Below, in pieces: positions 40,501-52,500 of a stretch of DNA of 64,000 nt (position 1 is its first letter; every line of letters starts with the position of its first letter). The notes beneath the pieces are model-generated. The model was not told where the DNA came from, searched no databases, and worked only from the letters and a program-made list of their open reading frames with translations. The stretch spans positions 35,396,254 through 35,460,253 of the forward strand of contig OZ025260.1 in the NCBI GenBank assembly GCA_964019135.1, written 5' to 3'. Made by a program: the position numbers and the translations under genes. Origin of the DNA: Arenicola marina (taxonomy: Eukaryota; Annelida; Polychaeta; Arenicolidae).

Positions 40501-43500
40501 CGAATTGAATTAAAGGTGAGCAGGAGTTTCGCACCCACATCCTTTGGTTAATTACTGACTGGTTTTTTGTAAATTAGCATATATTACATGGCCGGTCAAG
40601 CCGTGACCCACAGGGATCTTTCGTGTATATTGGTCTAACAGGCTGTAGGTGTTGCGTTGCAAAGTTCCGCCCCTTGCAAAATGTCCGCTCACGATTTTCG
40701 TTGCACTATGTCCGCCCAAAACAACTTTTGTCGTTGCTAAATGTCCACCCAAAATGCAGCGCTTGTTTCAAGATGTCCTCCCGGTTGCAAATTATCAGCC
40801 CAACTTTTTCACGATCGTTGCAATATGTCCGCCCACCGTGAAGGCAAATTAATGAGGTGCTATTTTTGTTGCAATATGTCTACCCCGTTGGAAAACGTCC
40901 GCCAAATGGCTTTATTGGACAGAGTAATGAACTACTATCTGGCATCATATGATTATGTAACGTTCTATAATATGTTTTATCCCACTGTGTCAATCCATGA
41001 CTTTTTCTTTAAAATGAGGTAATAAATAAATCTTGAGGTGCAAAATCCGTTGCAATTTGTCCGCCTTGTTACCAAACGTCCTCCGAGAGGAGATTTGTAG
41101 CCTCACATCCAGGCATTCGACCAGGATTGTAACTTACTGGGGGCCAACATACCCAAACTGCCACATGAATGTGAATGTGAATGTATACGTCTGTGTCTGT
41201 GGGTGTGTCTGCCTCTGTCTGTCAGTGTGTTTGTGAGCATGTGTGTGTGGCTGCCTTTGTCTCTGTGTGTGTGTGCGTGTGTGTGACTGTGTGTTTGTGT
41301 GTGTATCCGTGTCTGCATTACTTAGTTGTAATAGCAAGCGTGGCAAGGTTATTTGTATATGTGTACCAAGGGCTTGTGACCCGAACAAGGGCATTTTTTG
41401 CTAGCTGAAAATAGCGGGTTTGGGACTGGTTGGCTGTGGGGTTGGCTTGTGGGTCGGAATAAAATAGGTTGGGGTTGAGATTGGACTTAAATACCGTTGT
41501 AGGGGTCGAAGAGACTGCATGTGACGGTACTCATCCATACTGAGTGTGCGTGTCACCTAGCTAGACAGACCCTATATATTCATATGATAAATAAGATGAG
41601 TTGCGTAGGTACTTCCGCAGCACCCTCGCTCCTCGCTTCCAGATGTTGGTAGGAGCTCTATAGCGGGACCTGCGCAACACTAACGAGTTGCCATGACATC
41701 TTTGACAAACGCTACGGTGCACTGTTTATATCTAGAGGTCTGGAACGGGGGATTCGGTGTTTAGTGTTGATTTTTCAAAATTCTCAGTGTCGAATGTCGA
41801 TTTGCACGACGTCCGTGTCACTTTTTGGCAAAGGTCAGTGTCGTTTTCTTCTACAATGCCACTATCTGTGCCGACGTGGCTTTTCCAGATTCCAGTGTCG
41901 GAATTGGGGGTCAATGTCTAATGTCGATTTTTCAAACATGTGTCGCGCGTCGCCATTTACCCCTTCCAGGCCCCTATATATAGCTTCGAAGGCTTCGCCT
42001 GTATATATACCCAAAAGCGTCGGTTTCTGGTGGCATATTTATTTGTGCCACTCGCTATCTCGCCTGCGCGCCTGGCACAAAAAGGGGCGAGAACGCGAGA
42101 ACGTGAGAACGCGACGGTAAGCCCGCGAAATTGATCTCGCCCTCGCATTTTCGCCCTCGCGTTCTCGATTTTAGCGCAGCGCATGGAATCATGGCCCGGC
42201 GCCCAGGGCCCGTATTCTGTATGCATCTTAAACTTAAGTTAACTTTTAGACTTAATCTTAATTTTCTGGCTAAGCTGAGATTCAAAACTTAATGTTATTC
42301 TATAAACAACTTCAGACGGACCTCACCTCACCTGAGAATTTGGATTTGAGTTGTGCTGCCATCTCACGAGGAAGGCTCTGAAAAAAATTGAAACCGGGGT
42401 GGGGCTCCACCAATTCAAATATTTTGATGACCGGGGTATTGGGGGGGGGGGGGGGGGGGCAGGGTCCACGTCTCAGATTTTGCCTTAAAAATGGCATTAT
42501 TCCTCAAAAAGAGAGGAGAGACGCCCCTGACCCCCGGGATTCCCACCCCTCTGGATCCACCCTTGGGTAGAACCCCACCGACCGTGCGCATTTTTGCCGT
42601 TCAAACGGTGCGATCAAAATCAAGAACATAGGCCGAATCAGGGGCGGATGTAGCAACGGTTGGGGGTTAGGGGGGTTGCAACGCCCCCTTGGCCAGTATA
42701 AGTCGGGCTTCGCAAAGTGACATGCAAAAGTGCAAAGCAAAATGCGTGTTCAAGAATGTTTCAATGACTATTATTGCTTATTGCGAAAGAATGTCCATTT
42801 ACCCCCGCAAAATCAAAGCCAACTGGGGCGTACCCCCCCCCCCACTCCCGTCGCTAGTTTTCAGAAAACGGAGAGCCCCTCTTCGTTTCCAAATTCACAG
42901 ATCCGCCTCTGCTAATGGAACGCGATCTAAATATATTTCTCGAGAGTGTTTCTTGTTCGCCCCCCTATTTCAAACGAGTTCAAGCTGGTTCAATCTGACT
43001 GGTACGTTTCTCAATGTCAAATCTCGCATCACGCCTGCTACTGCGACGCCAATACGCATAAATGCGGTCCATCTTGTCAAACATCAAACTTAAGTCAACT
43101 AAACGTTATCTTAGGTTGTTAACGGTTCTTAAGTGAGATATCAGCTTAAGATGCATACAGAATACGGGCCCAGAGCTATAGATAGTCCGGAGCCCGGGGC
43201 CCAGAACCATAGCCCGGCGCCCAGAGCCATAGCCCGGCGCCCCTAACCATAGCCCGACGCCATAGCCCGGAGCCCAGAGCCATAGCCCGGAGCCCCGAGC
43301 CATATTTATTTGGATCTTTTCAGAGCTTTCGACACTATAAATCATGAAAGTTATTAGGGTTTGTATGGAATGTCGTTAAAACTAAGGCAGAGCTATCGAC
43401 ACGAACGTAAACAATATGTAAACATTGATGACACCCGTTCAGAACTGGGGTATACATTTACAAAAATACTGGGGTTCCTCATGGCTGTATTCTCGGCCCT

Positions 43501-46500
43501 TTACATTTACATTTATTATATATCCTGAGGATACAACCTTGCTGAGTACATTAACTATATTTGTGTCAAAGTTATCACATACAAGCTGTGATGACAAAAC
43601 AAACCATGAATTAAAAAATATAAGTGAATGGCTCAACATAAACGAATTATCATTAAATGCCAAGAAGTTTATGCTTTTTAATATGCCTGGCAAAAAACTA
43701 GGGTTCCCTACTATTTTCATAAATAACAGTCGCTTGAATGTCTTGATGAATTTAACATGTTACTTACTATTCAAAGTAACACGAAATGGCATAGTCACAC
43801 GAACAAAATTGCCAACAAAGTTTCATAGGTCATTAAAATTATGCACAAATGTAATTATACGCTACCACAGCATACGCATTTAACCATATATAACTCACTT
43901 ATTAACTATTTAAACTACTGCATTCTTGCCTGGGGTTATCATACTACTCGTTTAGAAAAGTTGTAGAAGAAAGCTATTAGGATTATAACTCAAAGTAAAG
44001 GTTCATACTACAAGGGCGCATCATGGTTTTACAACTAAGTGCTTAGGGCATAGCCTAATAACTATTATTAATCAGAATCGATATCCACTCTCGCCAAAGT
44101 CAATACACATAGCTTGCAAGGTTATACGAAATATATTAAAAACAATATTGTTGATAATTATTCACTTCATGGCAATGTTATACATTGTCTTGTTTGTCAA
44201 TATAGATAATGTGCTGAACTGATTCATTTATGTTTACCTCTTATGTTATATCTTTTATTAAGAAATATGTATATTTTTTCTTTTTTTATCGATCTCAAGT
44301 GTAATGTTTTTGTTTTTGTAAATTCGAACTGACCAAATCCATGGCAGGAAGTTCATACATATGTTTGTATAAATCAATTTTCTATTCTTTTCTGTATCTT
44401 TTTATTGTCTATTTTTTTTTGTACACTCGTCTCAATATTTAGATCCAGATTCCAGGTGGCCCTGACGATAGCGCCCCAGATGGTCTTAGTTGGGGTCACC
44501 TTTACCATGTGTGTCTAATTACTGGTATATCTCCCTGTATAAAACACATCATTTTTGGAACGGCAGCTTCAGTTTTGTTTCCCCGATTTTTGTTATATAC
44601 GTTATGCACATGGCGAAAACAAACGATCATTGACTTGACTCGACTAACTTGACTACGGCAGATCTTAGCAAGATTCAGGTGTAGGGTGCTATGGACTAGT
44701 TCAAACTGGAGGAAAAAAAACATTTTGTAAATATTGCCTAGGACATGAAAATACATCCTCTCTTGACGAGTTCCATATTTGAATGAAATGCCTGTTGTGT
44801 GACAATATCCGACACATAAATTTCCTACAAGATATTCAACGATAAATCTTATCAAGGTTTTTCTTAATGTATTATGACAAGAAAAAATATGTTTAGTCTT
44901 CTTGGCAAACTTCAGAAAAAGTGATCACTATACATGAACAAAAGTTTAGGCCAGTTCTCTCTAATTAAGAAGGTTTGTTCTAGTCGTTTGCATGTTATAT
45001 ATTGTATTCTGTATTTGTACGATGGGCCTTGTGCCTGAAGTTATCAATCTGACAAATAACGTGATAGCGTGCGGATGGAGTGGGTACAGTAACGAATTTC
45101 GAGTTAATAAATTGTTACAACGAACGATATCAGTTTTGCTCATGAAGAAACATATTGCGCAAATTATATACGTTGATAATTTTGGTCAGATATAAACTGA
45201 TCCACCGCAAAGCCTTGTTACCCAGTCAGTCATTTAATTCTAATCATGTTATTTTTGTTTGGTTTTGGCCTTAGCTTATCCAAGCGCGACAGGATGACCC
45301 GATGCAATGGATGTCACAGATAAGATTCCTGTCTTGCCTTCTTTTTTATGTTCCTGTATCTATGAGTTTAATTATTTGTGCTCAGTCAAAGGTTTTGGCG
45401 GTTACTTCAACAATATTCAAGCGATAAGGTCAAGCTCACGAATCTTATATCAAGCGATCAAGACGAGAGATACAGTTATTCCTTATAATTTATTATTATT
45501 AATACCAGTATCATTGTGATTGCCAATATATATTACCATAATTATCCTTGGTACACTTATTTTTAGCATACTTATTCTTGATACCATTATTATCAGAAAT
45601 TTTAGTATAATTTATACCCATGTAAGTAATGCCACCATGTATATTGTTGCTATTATTATTTAATACCCATAATCTTTGTTAGAACTAGTATCCAAAAAAT
45701 ATCCGTATTATTAATTACCACCATTAATAATGATGTTAGCATCAATTGCTGACGTTATAATTCATGGTGGCAGTTCCTGTGTATATTAGCATTTTAAACA
45801 TTGCGAGACAATATCATACCATATGGCGAAAGGTAGGTGACCTATTTGTCATTGTTGTGCATATTTTATATCAGTTTATATCATGAAAACACGATGCTTA
45901 CTATGCACAGGCAAGTACGATCACTTTATCTCAGTCATACCTTACACGAATGCATTATTTTCTATTCCGTTTTGCCCTTAGGACTTAGAATTGCACTGCC
46001 AAGTTCTGATACGATATAAACGTGATATTTATATGTGATATATATTGTGGTAAACGCATATCAGGGGATATTTTTTCTTATAATATTTCGATTCAAACAT
46101 CCGTTTATTGCCTTTGCTTGCACTGCGGCTAAAATCGAAATATTGTGCAAGGCCATCTAAGTATAGAATAATATCGCTAAGGCTAGATGAACAAAACTGA
46201 AGCCTCATACCCTTGTTATAAAATATTATTATGGAACATGTTTAAGGCATCCTACTACTTCGAACCGTTGTGCACGAACCTTGGCTGCACAGATTGGAGT
46301 GGATTGGCTAACGCAAAAGCCCGTATCCATTCAACTATTCAATCATATTACAATAAAATCTATTACAAACCATCGGATTAGGGATTCTGACGCCCACTTC
46401 CCAATGTCGATGTCATTAATTGTGTCTCTTTATGTCTGCGATATTGGGTGGCTGTTGTCTGATTACCTACTGGTCATCTGTAGATGAGGTCATCTGTGAC

Positions 46501-49500
46501 GCCGATGCGGCTTTGGATGCCTGCAGCATTTTGGACGAGTCGCCCCACAAGGTAGGGAGGGGAAAATGGGGCAAAATGACCCATCGGGGTCATATGGCCC
46601 CCCACAATATCGCGCAATTGCGGTGCTGCCACCTGTATTTAAGAGTTATATATTTGTTCCTGTTTGTTACGTGATACCTTAACAAATCTACATGGGCGCT
46701 GAAGTAGGAAGCTGACTTTCGTTACCGAAGCAAAAGATTATGGGCTGTTACTATCTATGGTAAACACTGGAAGAAAGTGGAACTCAGTGGACACAAGGTC
46801 GAGATTTTTTTTAAAGAATTGACACGATCAAAGACAAGTCCAAGTCAAGCCCCAAACGTAAATCAGATGCGGAATACACTGCGCCGTATATTTCATGCGG
46901 CGGTCAAATGTTAAGGTTACGTACAGGGGCAAAATGACCCACGCTGCTTGGGACAAAAAGACCCAGTGGGCCGTTTTACCCACATCCAATTTAATATGTA
47001 TACTCTAACAGAAACGATTATCTTTAGCAAACTGGATGATATGTCCACTGAATCGGAACGTTTTTGATGATCGCGAATATGTTGAAGAAGAAAACGATGT
47101 GCGGCACAGGGAGCTTAAAGAAGAGAAAGTCGGACACCCAAGAAAGCTTGCAGAAGAGACAGCGATTCATCCCATAGAGCTTGAAAAAGGGAGAGCTGTG
47201 CATCCCAGAAAGCTTGAAGAAGGAAGAGCTGGGAGTCCCAGGATGCTTGAAAAAGGAAGAGCTCTGCGTCGCTGGACGCTTCAAGTACAGAGAGTTGTGT
47301 ATCCTACGGAGCTTGAAGATGGGAGAGTTTGCATCCCAGGGAGCTTGAAAAAGGGAGAGCTGGGCGTTCCAGGGGGCTTGAAGAATGGAGAGCTGGGCGT
47401 CCCAGGAGGCTTGAAGAAGGAGAGCTGTGCATCCCAGAGAGCTTGAAGAAAGGAGAGCTGGGCGTCCCAGGAGTCTTGAAGAAGGGAGAGCTGTGCGTCC
47501 AAGGGAGCTTGAAGAAGGAGGAGCTGTGCATCCCAGGGAGCTTGAAGAAGGGAGAGCTGTGCGTCCAAGGGAGCTTGAAGAAAGAGGAGCTGTGCATCCC
47601 AGGGAGCTTGAACGAGGGGGAGCTGGGCGTTCCAGGGGGCTTGAAGAAGGGAGAGCTGTGCGTCCAAGGGAGCTTGAAGAAGGGAGAGTTGTGCATCCCA
47701 GAGAGCTTGAAGAAGGGAGAGCTGGGCGTCCCAGGAGGCTTGAAGAAGGGAGAGCTGTGTGCCCAAGGGAGCTTGAAGAAGGAGTAGTTGTGCATCCCAG
47801 GGAGCTTGAAAAGGGGACAGCTGGGTGTCCAAGGGGGTGTCCAATCCCGCCCCCCCCCCACCGCCTGATCTGCCTTTGCTGACGTAACCGTTATTTGTGA
47901 TTTCTGTGTGTGATCATTCTGTGTCAAACTGTTCCAGAGAGTTAGGAGTTGCAATAGTTTCCCTTGTTAGGCTGTTCAGTTTACTAATTAATATGCTGAA
48001 ATAATGTGCTGACCATTTTGCCCCATTAGGGGGACCATTTTGCCCCATTAGGGGGACAAAATGGCCCACTGTGACATAAGACTTGTTTTTTGTGCTAGTA
48101 AAAATGTTGTTCGTGTCACTCGCATGTATTCAAGCAATGTTATTCACAACACTACTGTAGCCAGTTTACCAAAATTTGGCTCTTTTTAGGGCACTGCTTG
48201 TCCTCCAAAAAAATACAAATAAAGTTAGGGTGGTCATTTTGCCCCAGGTTCCCCTACTGGCGGCTTTTGGGGGTGTTTGACGAGACGGGCGTGGGTGGAG
48301 AGTAGTAGATAGCTGGTATGGGTGGTGGGGGGCAGGGGGTGGGGGCACCCTCGGTGCGGATTCTGTGAAATTCACTTGGAGGGGTGGTTGGTGAACAGGG
48401 TTTGAGGGAGTGGCGGTCGGTAGGGAGGGCGGGGGGGGGTGGGTAAGCTCCACCGATGTAAACAATAGTTGTTTGACTCTTACACTTTTCAAAAGGGGAT
48501 TTGGCCAGGGGCGGGTGTTTGCCCCATGTGACCTCTGTCATGATGAATATATTGGTGGACGACATACTTCATTGCATATTTGAGTACTTAGTCCAAGATT
48601 AGCTGTGTCTTCAAATGCTGATCTCATATTGTTTATATTCTTGTAACCACGAAATATGCAACATATAGTACTAATAAGTAATCTCCACGAAGTCTTTCTT
48701 TGTCTTAATGGGCTACCCAATATACTACATTTGGCTCCGCTCATAGTCAGTGTATTGATCCTTACTGAGGTGGCCCCCATGACCTGCAGATATGATGCTC
48801 AAGTCAAGTGTTATTCTGAATATATTGTATTGCTATACTTGATCAAATAACGTAAAAGACACTGAGAAAAACGACACTTACGTTAAGCCACAGACTACCA
48901 GTATTGCCTATATGTCTACAAGGACGTATTATGGTAATTCTGTAGGCCTGTGTGCTGCATATTAAACGATAAAGTTATTCTGAACCTTCCTGCTTTTGAT
49001 GGACTATGCCATGCCAATGCATAGTTAAACATTAAATAACTGATTAAGCATTTGAGTAATATTGATGAAGCAAATAAACGAATGTGCGCTGTTACCAAAT
49101 ACTTAACAAATGTGTTGTAACCGCAAATAATGCAATCAAAGTAGATCATATTTAAGCATAAATTCTCCGGTATACAAGGATGACTAGGACATCAGTAATA
49201 AAATATCCATTCTTGGCACAGGACTGCCTCGAGTCTGTCGGAGACGAATGTGATCAGGACTGGCTGGTGGACTGCATCACGGCCTTCTGTGATGACACGT
49301 GGTGTGACTTCCTCCTGGAAATGTCGGCTACGTGCGCCGGAGTCATCGAGATCCCGCTGCCCCCAGACTGCCGTCAGTGTCTCGTTATCACGCTATGTAG
49401 TCCTTGTCTTATTCGCTGACGGCGGAACTCGTAATAATAGGCCGCTTGGGGCGCTGACGAAAGGCCGGACGGCATGTGTGGTATTTTGCCCCATTCTTCG

Positions 49501-52500
49501 CTGTTCCGCCTCCTGGATTGATTATCTAGTCGCCTGGATGCAAACATATGATCTTATAATTATGACGGAAATCTGCGATTGCAGGAATCTATCACTTTGT
49601 CCGCTTGTCTGTGTGTCTGTGTGTGTGTGTTCGCGCTCTGCAGGTCGCAAATCGCAACAGATCGTTCTGTAACTTTACCCACCGATAGGTATCCGACATG
49701 GCTCGGTCAAGTTCGGTGTGTAGGTCAAAAGTCAAGGTCACAGGAATTTTTTGTTTGTTCCTTAACCATTGGGAGATAGGGGCAATAACTGAAATACAGA
49801 TCACTGTACAGACAGTGTTGGAGATAGCGCTTTAGAAAAAAATACACATATGGTCCTCTGGCGTTTCTCACCCTGTGCCAATTTGCCAAGTTTGGTCGCT
49901 AAAAAATATTTTAACTGGAAAAAGAAACTTTAACATGGGACTCTATGAGGCTACATATTTGAGCAATAAGCTCTACTCATCGTGAGCAATAAGCCGTGCC
50001 GCCTTTCAGGGTGGAGTATTGCTCAACGCTGCGTGTGTGCGTGAGCATTGACGGGGAGGGAAGAGAGCAGTGTGGCGTTGGGTTCGGTCCATCTCTGCGT
50101 GTCTCCAGAATCTGAGAGGTCAGCCTGGATCTGAGGGGTCAATCTGGATCTGAGAGGTCAAATCTGGATCTGAGAGGTCAAATCTGGATCTAAGGGGTCG
50201 ATCTGCCTCTGAGAGATCAAATCTGGATCTGAATGGTCAAATCTGGATCTGAATGGTCAAATCTGGATCTGAATGGTCAATCTGGATATGAGGGGTCAAA
50301 TCTGAATCTAAGGGTTCACATCTGAATCTAAGGGTTCACATCTGGATCTGGGATGTCAAATCTGGATCAAAGGGGCCAAATCTGGATCTAAGGGGTCAAT
50401 CTGGATCTCAGAGGTCAAATCTGGATGTCAGGGGTCAAATATGGATCTGGGATGTCAAATCTAGATCGAAGGGGCCAAATCTGGATCTAAGGGGTCAATC
50501 TGGATCTGAGAGGTCAAATCTGGATCTTAGGAGTCCAAGTTGGATCCGGTGGGTCAATCTGGATCCGAGATGTCAAATCTGGATCTAATGATCCAAATCT
50601 AGATCTGAGGGGTCAATCCCGGCTGCGTGTGTGTGTCTCCGTAGGTCGCCGAATATACCATTTCCGTCATCATCCTTCACCCTGTGGGTGACGGTGTCTA
50701 GTTATTACTATTATTACAACTGAACAATAATTAGTATTGTTACCATGATTTTTATTTTTATTATTAACTTACTGGTATGAACTGATTAATGTTAAGTTAT
50801 TACTGTTGTTATTATTATCACTATTATGACCAATATTATTATTTTGATTATTAATACTATTATTACTAATAATACCTTTGCTACTAGTAATATTATTATT
50901 ATAATTACTATTTTACGTCTTGTATACCCTAACAGATATTTACTATGTATGTATAGAAATCTACCTATGTCTACGGGTTTATTGTACGGCTCATTGGACG
51001 TTGAGTTACATATTCGATTAACCAGATGAATGTTGTATCCTTTCAGCACCCCCGACTCCTCCTCCGCCCCCGCCCCCGACCCCGACCTCACCACCGTGTG
51101 AGGGACAGGTAACCCAGACCGGATCGGACGCCTGCCAGTGCGCGTGTCATTGCGAAGCGGAGGAATGCCGTAAGTTCCACTTCGCATTTCGGTGCCGAAT
51201 ACTGTAGAAACCATATGGAACAGTGGCGCTATCTAGTGAAGGAATCCCCATGCGTAACAAGTGCACAATAAATGTCACCAAGGAATGGGTATGTTAGCAG
51301 ATGGCAGCACTGTACTAAGCGGTATGCGGAATGCGGCAATGATATCAAACAAATTGACAAACATCCTTCAATGATGTCCCACACCCTGGTGACAACATCT
51401 CGATATACAAGTGGTGGTAGTGTTCAGTATTTTAATTTTAATCAGGGATGAAACTACGCAAGACGTAATTTGACGGACGCGATCATCTTATTTTTGTTCC
51501 TAACTTCGATCAGCAAAGCGTAAGATAGAAGCATCCCCCGTCTCAGAGAGAGACGTACTTCCGGTCTAAACGTATCGATGGGGCGAACCTGATATAAAGC
51601 GACCACCCATACAGTGTAACCAGTCCTCTGTAGAGGATTATTCATATTCTTCATTCGTTTTCAGCGGTTGAACCCACTCCCAGACCAACAACTACTCCAG
51701 GGCCTACAACCACTCCAGGGCCTACAACCACTCCAGAGCCTACAACCACCCCAGGGCCTACAACCTCTCCAGGGCCCACGACTACGACCGTCAGTGAGTA
51801 TCACCATTCATGATTCGACAATCACACATTCGCTTAAAGAATCTTTCAGTTTGCAGGTGCCAGTCGTCATAGACGACTTCTCAAATCATATTTCACTAAT
51901 CCTAATAACTGCGAGGCGCCGCTGCATGTGCAATGCATTCTGGGTGTTACTGTGGTCTGTTGCGAAATATCAAGATTGCGTCATCGTATTCTGTCGAAAA
52001 TAAATATACGATATTGTCATCTATGTACGATATTGTCATCTATGTACGATATTGTCATCTATGTACGATATTGTCATCTGTAAAAGGAAAAGTCTTCTGG
52101 ATGTTTTATTTTAGACAAGCTAATTAATTATATACATGCCTTGCCAATAACCTGCGGATATGACATTTATCTTAAATTTAGAATAATTCAAGAAAAACCC
52201 CAAATATTTCCCTTATTTTTCGTAGTTAATTGATGAATTGTACTTTCAGCAAGTGAGCTATTTATTAACAATAATTGCAACCTTCCGACGAGAAGGTGCC
52301 GTTTAGTGCAGACATGAGACACCACGAATTATAAACTACTCATTTTGCACATGAAAACAAACAGTACCCGGAGTATCATTTCTTGAATAACATACGTATC
52401 ATTAAAAATTGAATTCGAATATGTGTACAAGATTATTATCTAAGACCGTTCCGATGTGTATTAGAAAATTGGATTCATCTGAGCAGGATTCAACCTAGCC

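Noticed and set aside
41103-41408. His/Thr-rich and Val/Cys-rich open frames
   Set aside because: They are translations of the TG-rich low-complexity tract.
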